The notes under the pieces: generated by a model
Seen by the model: only the letters and a program-made list of their open reading frames with translations
Database searches by the model: none
Told to the model about the DNA's origin: nothing
Translations under genes and position numbers: made by a program
In this document: one piece after another, positions 1 to 7,183 of the stretch
Layout: the number at the start of each line of letters is the position of its first letter
Numbering within the stretch: the stretch's first letter is position 1
Source of the DNA: JBLHGU01 sp047615875
GTDB lineage: Bacteria; Pseudomonadota; Gammaproteobacteria; Arenicellales; CAJQKF01
Direction of reading: 5' to 3'
DNA length: 10,726 nt
Assembly: GCA_047615875.1 (NCBI GenBank)
Contig: JBLHGU010000169.1
Span: 1-10,726, forward strand

Positions 1-1
1 C

Positions 2-3000
2 ATTATCGACAATGTGGATTGCCGTACAGCCAATTGCGAAACTGATGATTTTGTTACCACGATGAATGTCGAGTTCAATGGACTTTCAAGCGTACATACA
101 GAAGTTTATCCATACGATGGGGCAGCCGGCAGTACCACAGGCAGTCGAATTACGGGGCAATACTGGAAAACGGATTCCGCCTCTGTGTCATTATTTCCTG
201 GCATCTATGATGTCAAAATCACCCGGGGTGGCTCTACACACATTGTGGATTCGGTCGATTGCCTAACGGGTGGTTGTAGTGTTGGTAATCTGACCACCAC
301 ATTAAGTGTCGGATTTGACGGTATGAGCAGTGTGCATACTGAAGTTTATCCTACTGATGACACCGCCGGGAGTGTTAGTGGTAGTAAGGCCGCTTACTCC
401 TATTGGAAAAATAATTCAGCCAGTGTTTCATTGTTTCCCGGCATTTATGACGTGAAACTTCGCAAAGGCAATGCTTTTCATATTATTGATAACGTGGATT
501 GTAGCAGCGGCCCCTGTGACCTGGGTGAACAGACCGCTATGATGGATGTGGAATTTCCAGGGCTTAGCTCGGTTCATACCTCAATTCATATGCCAGATGA
601 TATAGCTGGCGAAGCCGGCGGCGGATCTGTTACGACCTCTAACTGGAAGAGCAACAGCACCAGCGTTAAGGTCTTTCCACAGCTTTACGATGTTAAATTA
701 CGCAAGGGTGGTGCGAGTTATATCGCTGATGGGGTCGACTGCACCGCAGGAAGCTGCCTGGTAAACAATGTTGTCGCTACCCTGGAAGTGGGTTTTGACG
801 GACTTAGCAGCGTGCATACCGACGTGCGAGTACCCGATGATATTGCAGGTGCTGCTGATGGTGACATGGTTACCAGCAGGAACTGGCAATCCAACAGTGC
901 CACTATTACGACTTTCCGTCAGAACTATGATCTACGCATCCGCAAAGGCGCTTCCACTCAAGTTGTAGATGGCGTTGACTGTACCAGTGGTAGTTGTTCG
1001 GTTGGCGGCCTGGTCACTACCCTGACAGTCAATTTCGACGGTCTATCATCGGTACACACCGATGTCAGATTGCCCGATGGCGAAGTAGATAATGCAAACG
1101 GTGAAACGGTCACCAGTAAGAACTGGCAGAGCAACTCCGCTACGCTAAAACTATTCCCTCAGTTTTATGATCTTCGTATTCGAAAAGGCGGTGCTACATT
1201 TGTAGTAGATCAAGTGGATTGCACTGGCCCCACCTGTAGTGTTGTCGATATAACTGCCACCATCAACGTTGATTTTGAAGGTCTAAGCAGTGTTCATACT
1301 GACGTGCGGTTACCTGATGGTGAAGTAGGCCGTGCATCTGGCGACACAGTTACCAGCAAAAACTGGCAGTCCAACAACGCCAGCATCACTGCATTTCGAC
1401 AAATCTATGACTTAAGACTTCGCAAAGGTTCGTCAACCCATGTAGTTGATGGTGTGGATTGCACCAGTGGCAATTGTTCCGTCGCAGGGTTGGTCTCCAC
1501 CATGCATGTGGAATTCCCTGGCATGTCTTCAGTACATACGGACATACGGGTTCCGGATGACGAAGCAGGCAGTGCCGGAGGTAGTTCGGTTACTTCATCC
1601 AACTGGCGCACGAATGGCACCGATATCAAACTATTCCCAGGCATCTATGATGTCAGGTTGAGAAAAGGTGAATCTAGTCATATCGTAGACGATGTGGATT
1701 GTAGAGCAGACAGTTGTACTGTAGACAATCTGGTCAGTACGCTGACCGTTAATTTCGACGGACTATCTTCAGTACATACCGATGTTCGTGTGCCCGACGA
1801 TAATCTTTTGACTGCCGAAGGTGGTCAGGTTACCAACGCAAACTGGAAAACGGATAAAGCTACGGTAACCGTGTTTCCACAGTTTTATGACTTACGCATA
1901 CGCAAGGGCCATGGAACACTTTTTGTAGATAATGTGGACTGCCGTGAGGAAATCTGTGAAGTTAATGACCTCACCGCTAACCTCGTGGTTCGCTTCCCCG
2001 GCTTAACCAGCGTACATACCGATGTTCGCGTCGCTGACGGAGTCGATGACAGCGCAAGTGGTGGATCTGTAATCAAAGCGAACTGGAAGAACCAGCTTGC
2101 GGAGATCACCGTACTTCGACTAGTTTACGATCTGCATGTAAACCACGGCAACGTCACCCTGTTCGATGACGTCAATTGCGAATCCGGTGCCTGTGAGGCA
2201 GAAGTTGCCGGCAATTTGCAGGTGACTCTGATGGACGGAGACACCAACTCCCCTATCATTGGCAAGTATCTAAAGGCCTATGAAAAACTGCCAGACACTA
2301 CCCTGGTTTACACTAGCAATGGAACGACTAATGCTGAGGGTAAGATTCACTTCACATTGCCAGGGATTGATTCGAAACAAGTTTATGTACTAAAGGCCTG
2401 GAATCCGCTCGGCGAAGGTGAAAATTATTACAGCCCGTTCCTGACCGCGACCGGTCCGTTCCAATTCATCATCAGTCGTACGGGCAACCATACTCTGGAT
2501 CTAACCGCGCCAGTTATCAGCCTTGATGCCCCGGTAGGTGGCAGCAACGTTAGCCTAAGCGGCTTTCTAGTTAGTGGACTAGCAACCGACAATCGATCAG
2601 TTGATACGGTGAACCTGAATGTATCTAGCGGTGGCACTAGCACAGTCATTGCCGCGGTTTACAACCCTACAACCAGCGTCTGGAGCGCCCAGGTTCCGGC
2701 CAGTCTGTTAACAGCTAATGTTCCGGTAGACCTAATTGCCACCGCGACCGACCCTGCCCGCAACGCCACCGATAGCACGATGGTTAGCGTGACACCAATC
2801 GTAGACAATCAAGGGCCAGTGATAGCCTTTACCTCGCATGCTGATAATGCGTCAGTGCCAGTCACCGGGTTTCTCCTGAGTGGCACGGTCACCGATCTTA
2901 CTGGCATCACCAGCCTAACGGCGAGCCTCATGGATCAGGCCAGCAATCCAGTATTTACTGACCAGAGTGTCGATTATTCTCTGTCTAGCGGCATCTGGAC

Positions 3001-4498
3001 GCTGGCTGTGACAAATGGTCAGGTCGTTGAAGGAGAGCTGGTATCGATAACCATGAATGCTATTGATGTAGATGGCAATCCAGCCAGTGAATTAATCAGT
3101 CTTAATGTAGTAGCTGTGAGCCATGCCGGTTGGCAATTACTCAACCGCACAACCTTTGGTATTACACCCCAACTGTTACAGGGGCTAGCGGTAAGTGGCG
3201 TTGATACCTTTATTGATGAACAGCTCGATCCGGTCAATATGATTCCAGATGACGGTTTGGCTGGCGTATTGTCAATGACACCTCCAGCAACAACTGCAGA
3301 GTTACAGGAAGAAACGCTGTTACGGATGATCTTTAGTAATCATCAACTACTGGAAGTGATGACCTGGTTTTGGGATAACCATTTCAATACGGATATTCGT
3401 ACCATGCGAATGAACGCCAATGGTATGAATGTCAGTGACACTGTCGCGTTTGAATTGGCCGAGAATCAGGCATTTCGTGGCAACGCCCTGGGTAACTTTG
3501 GCGACTTGCTGGAAGCCAGTGCGAAAAGTCCATCGATGCTTATCTATCTTGACAGCATCAGTAACGTTGTCGGCGACTCCAACGAGAATTATCCTCGTGA
3601 AGTTATGGAGCTAAGCTCTCTGGGCGTAGAAGATGGATCTACCACCACCCAGGGCGATACAGCTTACAGCGAGGCAGATGTTGCAGCAGCAGCGGAAGTT
3701 TTCACAGGCTGGCATATCCAGAACGACGCATTCTTCTTTGATGCGACTCAGCATAACTTTACCGAACAAACCATTTTGGGCCAGCTAATACCGGCCGGTG
3801 GTGTTGAACAGGGAGAGCAGCTGATAAACATTCTGGCAACCCATCCGTCTACGGCCTACTATCTGTGTACAAAATTGACCCAGTTACTGGTTGATGATGT
3901 ACCACCTATGCCCATGGTTGATCGTTGCGCAACAACCTTCCTGGCGAACATCTCACAGCCGGATCAGATGGCACAGGTTTTACGCACCATCCTCTCCAAT
4001 GAGTTCTTTGATATTGTTCATTACCGTAACAAGATCAAGACTCCAGTAGATTTGATTGTAGGCGCCCTACGCAATCTAGGAGCGACTAGCGATGCCTCAG
4101 ACTTAACCGGGCCGATGGGTTCAATGGGGCTTAGCCTGTATATGAATCCAGTGCCTACTGGTTATTCGGAGATCGGTGATGACTGGATTAACTCTAGTTT
4201 GCTCATCGAGCGCATTAAGTGGGTAAATGTTCTGTCTCGACAGACAAGTAGTGGCAATGGCAGCAGTATAGAGCCATTGATCTACTTTCCGGGCTTTGGC
4301 TTCGAAACTGCTGATGGTATTGTTGGATTTCTACTAAACATCACTATGGGCGATGATTTCACTGACGAAATGCGTAGCATCGCAGTGAATATGCTGCAAG
4401 GTGTTAATGGATTTGATATCAACGATGCCGATGCAGATGACCGTCTGCGTCAGGTAATTGGTGTAATTCTTAGTTACCCCAACTACCAATTTCAGTAG
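2..4498 (+). CDS. Large tandem-repeat, Ig-like and DUF1800 protein (5' end outside window)
   Basis: The reading frame is open from base 2, and the residues before the first possible GTG start (base 14) already match the end of a repeat unit, so the gene begins upstream. Numbering from base 2 gives 1498 residues. Residues 18 to about 736 are nine tandem copies of an 80-residue unit. Residues 737-833 look like a transthyretin/carboxypeptidase-regulatory-like fold. Two Ig-like domains follow, starting near 834 and 937 (TAPVISL and QGPVIAF, each with an (L/V)SG strand about 20 residues on). From about 1039 to the end is a DUF1800 domain, recognised by LLNRTTFGITP, FWDNHF, NENYPREVMELSSLGV (1194-1209), FTGW (1234-1237) and an H near 1251 followed by ILG. 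DUF1800 has no established biochemical function. It is often found beside a DUF1501 gene, which is absent downstream here. Paired cysteines and Ig-like domains suggest export, but the N-terminus and any signal peptide are not visible. Family call is firm; function unknown. Confidence 0.9.
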   Translation: MIDNVDCRTANCETDDFVTTMNVEFNGLSSVHTEVYPYDGAAGSTTGSRITGQYWKTDSASVSLFPGIYDVKITRGGSTHIVDSVDCLTGGCSVGNLTTTLSVGFDGMSSVHTEVYPTDDTAGSVSGSKAAYSYWKNNSASVSLFPGIYDVKLRKGNAFHIIDNVDCSSGPCDLGEQTAMMDVEFPGLSSVHTSIHMPDDIAGEAGGGSVTTSNWKSNSTSVKVFPQLYDVKLRKGGASYIADGVDCTAGSCLVNNVVATLEVGFDGLSSVHTDVRVPDDIAGAADGDMVTSRNWQSNSATITTFRQNYDLRIRKGASTQVVDGVDCTSGSCSVGGLVTTLTVNFDGLSSVHTDVRLPDGEVDNANGETVTSKNWQSNSATLKLFPQFYDLRIRKGGATFVVDQVDCTGPTCSVVDITATINVDFEGLSSVHTDVRLPDGEVGRASGDTVTSKNWQSNNASITAFRQIYDLRLRKGSSTHVVDGVDCTSGNCSVAGLVSTMHVEFPGMSSVHTDIRVPDDEAGSAGGSSVTSSNWRTNGTDIKLFPGIYDVRLRKGESSHIVDDVDCRADSCTVDNLVSTLTVNFDGLSSVHTDVRVPDDNLLTAEGGQVTNANWKTDKATVTVFPQFYDLRIRKGHGTLFVDNVDCREEICEVNDLTANLVVRFPGLTSVHTDVRVADGVDDSASGGSVIKANWKNQLAEITVLRLVYDLHVNHGNVTLFDDVNCESGACEAEVAGNLQVTLMDGDTNSPIIGKYLKAYEKLPDTTLVYTSNGTTNAEGKIHFTLPGIDSKQVYVLKAWNPLGEGENYYSPFLTATGPFQFIISRTGNHTLDLTAPVISLDAPVGGSNVSLSGFLVSGLATDNRSVDTVNLNVSSGGTSTVIAAVYNPTTSVWSAQVPASLLTANVPVDLIATATDPARNATDSTMVSVTPIVDNQGPVIAFTSHADNASVPVTGFLLSGTVTDLTGITSLTASLMDQASNPVFTDQSVDYSLSSGIWTLAVTNGQVVEGELVSITMNAIDVDGNPASELISLNVVAVSHAGWQLLNRTTFGITPQLLQGLAVSGVDTFIDEQLDPVNMIPDDGLAGVLSMTPPATTAELQEETLLRMIFSNHQLLEVMTWFWDNHFNTDIRTMRMNANGMNVSDTVAFELAENQAFRGNALGNFGDLLEASAKSPSMLIYLDSISNVVGDSNENYPREVMELSSLGVEDGSTTTQGDTAYSEADVAAAAEVFTGWHIQNDAFFFDATQHNFTEQTILGQLIPAGGVEQGEQLINILATHPSTAYYLCTKLTQLLVDDVPPMPMVDRCATTFLANISQPDQMAQVLRTILSNEFFDIVHYRNKIKTPVDLIVGALRNLGATSDASDLTGPMGSMGLSLYMNPVPTGYSEIGDDWINSSLLIERIKWVNVLSRQTSSGNGSSIEPLIYFPGFGFETADGIVGFLLNITMGDDFTDEMRSIAVNMLQGVNGFDINDADADDRLRQVIGVILSYPNYQFQ
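53..2209 (+). repeat. Nine tandem 240-bp (80-residue) coding repeats
   Basis: Units start at 53, 293, 533, 773, 1013, 1253, 1493, 1733 and 1973, an exact 240-bp period. The end of a tenth unit (IIDNVDC...C) is cut by the left edge at 2-52. In unit numbering, conserved positions are G10, SVHT 13-16, W38, YD 52-53, then DVDC with C70 and C75 (C-X4-C). The ninth copy keeps these but has lost one codon before its first cysteine and reads DVNC. Hydrophobic and polar residues alternate in blocks, suggesting an all-beta domain, and the cysteine pair could form a disulfide if exported. DNA differs widely between copies at synonymous positions, so the copies are old and held by selection on the protein. 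Units 4-6 are most alike. I do not recognise the unit as a named family. Confidence 0.95.
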
Positions 4499-4508
4499 GT
4501 CAAGCAAG

Positions 4509-4542
4509 GTTAATTTGTGGCACAAGGGTGTGCCTAATTAAC
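4509..4542 (+). terminator. Hairpin after the DUF1800 gene, probable terminator
   Basis: Eleven bases after the stop codon, arm GTTAATT (4509-4515) pairs with AATTAAC (4536-4542), and inside it GGCACA (4519-4524) pairs with TGTGCC (4529-4534) around an AGGG loop. A TGT bulge faces a single T. All 13 paired positions are perfect. There is no clean U tract after it on the plus strand (TAAGCGTCTTAATC follows), so it may act as a 3'-end stabilising hairpin or a weak terminator between convergent genes. Confidence 0.55.
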
Positions 4543-4551
4543 TAAGCGTCT

Positions 4552-4572
4552 TAATCAACAGATAATCAACAG
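4552..4572. repeat. Short direct repeat (TAATCAACAG twice)
   Basis: TAATCAACAG occurs at 4552-4561 and again at 4563-4572, with an 11-base period, just beyond the 3' end of the oxidoreductase remnant in the space between convergent genes. No function is apparent; it may be a slippage duplication. Confidence 0.6.
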
Positions 4573-4576
4573 GTTT

Positions 4577-5296
4577 TTATTCACCAGCTACTGAAAGAAC
4601 CAGCTTGCCGGTATTATCAAAATATATATCTATTCCTTTCGGACAGGCGTCTGCAAGCTGCGGGCGCAATCTACCTGATTTGTAGTTTATAGCAGCGTCG
4701 AAACCCAATTCATCTATCAATCAGTTGCACTGGTCATTAGACCCGACGATGCCAACAACACGAAGATCATGTAGTTTGCCCAATTGCCCAATTGCCCAAT
4801 TGCCCAACTATCGATCCCACCGCACCTGCAACCGCTCAAACTACTAGAGTTTCACCCGCGACGGGCTGGCCAATGCTTAATAAGCCAAAATAAGCTGTTA
4901 ATCCAGTTAAGCCAAGGGCACCCAGATAGATAATTGAACACCAGGTATTTGTGTGACTGGCCTCAACCCACCAGGCTTAACCAGGTCATTATCTTGCCAA
5001 CCGCAGCCATATGTCATGACATACATACCTTCAGAAAACTCTAGCACCTTACTGGCTACGATTTCAACAATCGTGCCGCCGCGCATCATATCGTCAAGCT
5101 GTACTGCTGGCATGTACTGATCTATGTCAGACATCCAGACGCGGTTAGTGGGATCGAGGGATAAGTAGATGCACTGGACCAAAATCTCGCCATCACCAAG
5201 GCTGGGGATGACGCTAGATATCAGCTAAAGATCACCAGGCTTTATATTGCCCTCTGGTCGTTTGCGCAAAATCCATTGTCTGTTGCTATTGGACAT
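4577..5296 (-). pseudogene. Decayed NADP-dependent MDR oxidoreductase (CurA/PTGR-like)
   Basis: Intact members (about 340 residues) are zinc-independent medium-chain reductases that reduce enone double bonds with NADPH. The remnant starts at ATG 5296 with MSNSNRQWILRKRPEG and keeps YLSLDPTNRVWMSD, MRGGTI, GWQD, GLTGLTAYFGLL, the nucleotide-binding AGAVGSIVGQ, DELGFDAAINYKSG and CPKGIDIYFDN. Lesions read from the DNA are: TAG at codon 24 (5227-5225); a frameshift near 4925, before ALGLTGLTAYFG; a TGA where the family has a small residue after GETLVV; a second frameshift at an 8-bp repeat (4776-4807); a TGA where the family usually has Trp, in QCN-stop-LIDELGF; and an internal deletion near 4613 that fuses IYFDN to TGKLVLSVAGE-stop, which matches the family's C-terminal end. 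Roughly 100 residues are lost there. The start lies 3 bases past the ybiI stop, so the two were probably co-transcribed. The number of lesions rules out sequencing error as the sole cause. Confidence 0.92.
4776..4807. repeat. Four perfect copies of an 8-bp unit (TTGCCCAA)
   Basis: TTGCCCAA is repeated four times without error inside the oxidoreductase pseudogene. On the coding (minus) strand the unit is TTGGGCAA. With only two copies the frame would read V-G-Q-L-G-K-L-H, matching the family after its glycine-rich NADP-binding turn, so two extra copies (16 bp) explain the frameshift here. Replication slippage is the likely cause. Confidence 0.9.
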
Positions 5297-5299
5297 AAG

Positions 5300-5566
5300 T
5301 TATCTCAACTGACTATCCTTGCTGCCGCGTCGATTGTAGAGGGATGTAGCTCGCTCTGAAGCATCTAGCTCTGTCTGGCACGGCACACAAAACCTGACGC
5401 CTGGCATTGCCAGGCGTCTCGCCTCAGGGATTGGAACATCACATTCTTCACAATTGTGCAGACTTTCACCTGTGGGCAATCGGCTGCGTGCAAGTTCTAC
5501 TGCGTCTTTTACGCTTGCATCAATTTGTTCCTGCACTGCCCCGTCACGACTCCAGCCACCGGCCAT
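5300..5566 (-). CDS. ybiI: YbiI-type C4 zinc-finger protein, DksA/TraR family
   Basis: This is an 88-residue protein, the usual length for YbiI. A helical N-terminal part (VQEQIDASVKDAVELARSRL, residues 11-30) precedes a four-cysteine zinc finger: C39 and C42 in NCEECDVPIPEARR, C60 and C63 in VRFCVPCQ. It ends in YNRRGSKDSQLR, which matches my recollection of the enterobacterial protein's C-terminus. DksA-family proteins bind RNA polymerase through the secondary channel, but this short form lacks the long coiled coil of DksA, and its role is poorly defined. The ATG at 5566 has a GGGGA ribosome-binding site 9 bases upstream. The oxidoreductase pseudogene starts 3 bases after the stop. Identity is firm; cellular role is not. 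Confidence 0.92.
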   Translation of the reverse strand: MAGGWSRDGAVQEQIDASVKDAVELARSRLPTGESLHNCEECDVPIPEARRLAMPGVRFCVPCQTELDASERATSLYNRRGSKDSQLR

Positions 5567-5586
5567 CGATAGATCCCCACTAGTTG

Positions 5587-5616
5587 CTAATAGGGCAAGG
5601 ATACTCCAACTGGCAA
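5587..5616 (-). promoter_or_regulatory. Candidate sigma70 promoter for ybiI
   Basis: On the minus strand TTGCCA (-35, 5616-5611; five of six consensus bases) is separated by 18 bases from TATTAG (-10, 5592-5587; four of six). Transcription would begin near 5580, leaving a short leader that still contains the GGGGA ribosome-binding site. It lies after the proposed rhlE terminator, consistent with independent expression of ybiI. Confidence 0.4.
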
Positions 5617-5634
5617 AACAGAGGAATATCCTTG

Positions 5635-5660
5635 AAAAAGACTGTCACATTGACACTGTC
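5635..5660 (-). terminator. Probable rho-independent terminator of rhlE
   Basis: Read on the minus strand, 14 bases after the rhlE stop codon, GAC-AG-TGTCA-ATG-TGACA-GTC folds as an eight-pair stem with a two-base AG bulge and a three-base loop. It is followed directly by TTTTT (5639-5635). The stem is not GC-rich, so efficiency is uncertain, but position and U tract fit. Confidence 0.55.
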
Positions 5661-5673
5661 TCTAATCTAACAA

Positions 5674-6984
5674 TCAGGCGAATCGTCGTCCTTTTGAACT
5701 GCGATTACCATTTTGTTCACTTGTCTCGCCACCATTACCGCGACCGGATGGTCTGCGTGATTTAGAAGCAGGCTTGGCATTATTATTTCTATTACCTGAA
5801 GGCTGTGGCCGCCTGGCCTTCCTGGCAGGTTGAGCTGTTTCTGGCACGTTATGATCCGGCACAAAACCATCAATCAGTTGACGATCAAGTTTTGTCTTTA
5901 TCAGTTTCTCGATATCTGCCAGCTGTTTAGCTTCATCAGCACTTACTAGAGAAACTGCCTGACCGGTAGAACCCGCCCTGCCCGTCCGACCAATTCTATG
6001 CACATAATCTTCTGGCACATTAGGCAAATCAAAATTAACCACCTGTGGTAATTGATCAATATCCAGACCACGAGCGGCTATATCCGTTGCGACCAGGGTC
6101 TGCAACTTGCCGGACTTGAAATCTGCCAAGGCTTTAGTTCTGGCACTCTGGCTCTTATTACCATGAATTGCTGCAGACTTTATGCCACTTTTTTCCAACT
6201 GAACAGAAAGTCGATTAGCACCGTGTTTGGTGCGACAGAATACTAGCACCTGATGCCAGTTATTATCTTTTGTCAGTTGAATTAACAGCTGGGTTTTGCT
6301 CTTCTTGTCGACAGGACAAATCCACTGTTTAACACCACTTGCTGTGGTGTTACGTGGACTTACCGAAATCTCTACAGGATCATTAACCAGGCCCTTGGCT
6401 AACCGTCGGATATCCTCCGAAAAAGTTGCAGAGAACATCAGGTTCTGTCGTTTCCTAGGTAGTAGTGCAATAATTTTTTTAATATCGTGTATGAAGCCCA
6501 TATCCAGCATACGGTCAGCTTCATCTAGCACCAGGACTTCGAGATGATCAAACTTAACTGCATCTCGCTGATACAGGTCCATTAAACGACCTGGTGTGGC
6601 AACCAAAATATCAACCCCACGCCTTAACTGCATAATTTGAGGGTGTATTCCAACACCACCAAAAACAACAGCAGATGTCATTTGCAAATAAGCGCCATAG
6701 TCCGCCACACTGGCAGCTACCTGGGCTGCGAGTTCGCGAGTTGGCGTCAGCACCAGTGTTCTGACTTGCTTCGCGAGAGGCTTTGCGGAACTTGACTGCA
6801 TTTCCAATATGGGAATAGTAAAAGCAGCAGTTTTGCCGGTACCGGTTTGTGCTGCAGCCATAACGTCTAGTCCTTTAAGAACTGCGGGAATCGCTTCGGC
6901 CTGAATAGGTGTTGTACTGGTGTATCCTTTGTCAGATACAGCTCGGAGTATGGGCGTTGAAAGGCCCAGAGAATCAAAATTCAT
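5674..6984 (-). CDS. rhlE: DEAD-box ATP-dependent RNA helicase RhlE
   Basis: This is a 436-residue protein when started at ATG 6984, giving MNFDSLGLSTPILRAV, the usual RhlE beginning. The helicase core is complete: Q motif (GYTSTTPIQ, 20-28), motif I AQTGTGKT (45-52), Ia PTREL (81-85), Ib TPGR (130-133), II DEAD (154-157), III SAT (185-187), IV VLVFCRTK, V ATDIAARGLD (299-308) and VI HRIGRTGR (329-336). Residues from about 381 to the end form a low-complexity basic tail rich in R, K, N, G and S, as in other RhlE proteins, likely used for RNA binding. RhlE unwinds short RNA duplexes and takes part in ribosome maturation and RNA turnover. The frame also permits an ATG at 7029 that would add 15 residues (MRPSFTPLLLLITIY), but these are not family-like. 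No clear Shine-Dalgarno precedes 6984. Confidence 0.95.
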   Translation of the reverse strand: MNFDSLGLSTPILRAVSDKGYTSTTPIQAEAIPAVLKGLDVMAAAQTGTGKTAAFTIPILEMQSSSAKPLAKQVRTLVLTPTRELAAQVAASVADYGAYLQMTSAVVFGGVGIHPQIMQLRRGVDILVATPGRLMDLYQRDAVKFDHLEVLVLDEADRMLDMGFIHDIKKIIALLPRKRQNLMFSATFSEDIRRLAKGLVNDPVEISVSPRNTTASGVKQWICPVDKKSKTQLLIQLTKDNNWHQVLVFCRTKHGANRLSVQLEKSGIKSAAIHGNKSQSARTKALADFKSGKLQTLVATDIAARGLDIDQLPQVVNFDLPNVPEDYVHRIGRTGRAGSTGQAVSLVSADEAKQLADIEKLIKTKLDRQLIDGFVPDHNVPETAQPARKARRPQPSGNRNNNAKPASKSRRPSGRGNGGETSEQNGNRSSKGRRFA

Positions 6985-7033
6985 ATAAATCGTTATTAGT
7001 AATAGGAGGGGGGTAAATGAAGGACGCATTGAT

Positions 7034-7045
7034 TGCGCCGGCGCA
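7034..7045. promoter_or_regulatory. 12-bp perfect palindrome TGCGCCGGCGCA
   Basis: This perfect 12-base palindrome overlaps the last base of the proposed rhlE -10 element and the predicted transcription start. It is strongly GC-rich within AT-rich intergenic DNA. The placement suits an operator, but no known binding-site consensus is recognised. Confidence 0.35.
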
Positions 7046-7074
7046 TAGTACCTTTATTTAACAACAATTGCGAA
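7045..7074 (-). promoter_or_regulatory. Candidate promoter for rhlE
   Basis: On the minus strand TTCGCA (7074-7069; four of six -35 bases) is separated by 18 bases from TACTAT (7050-7045; five of six -10 bases). Transcription would begin near 7038, about 54 bases before the ATG at 6984. A perfect palindrome lies over the predicted start of transcription. Confidence 0.35.
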
Positions 7075-7183
7075 TTATTTATTAACCACTGCTGACTTAA
7101 GCTTTTCATATTAATAAGAATTATCCGAATCCATTCAATGAACATGTGATGCGGGCAATGCGATGCATTTATCCATTTATTAG

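Noticed and set aside
53..2209. The 240-bp array as a CRISPR or mobile repeat
   Set aside because: The units are coding, in frame, diverged at synonymous sites and have no spacers; the period reflects a protein domain.
4776..4807. Phase-variable switch controlling a live gene
   Set aside because: The host gene carries three nonsense codons, another frameshift and a large deletion, so changing the repeat number could not restore it.
4907..5182. A 91-residue minus-strand frame that could pass as a small hypothetical gene
   Set aside because: Its sequence is an internal N-terminal part of the oxidoreductase pseudogene, with matching sequence continuing on both sides across a stop and a frameshift.
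5454..5765. Plus-strand open frame of 103 codons across ybiI and the rhlE end
   Set aside because: It overlaps two well-supported genes on the other strand and its product shows no recognisable feature.
6296..6547. Open frame on the plus strand of 83 codons opposite rhlE
   Set aside because: It lies wholly antisense to the helicase core, has no family-like sequence and no ribosome-binding site; it is a shadow of the conserved gene.
7075..7183. Terminator after the PhyH gene
   Set aside because: Only short imperfect repeats such as GATGC were found; no stem with a T run could be drawn on the minus strand.
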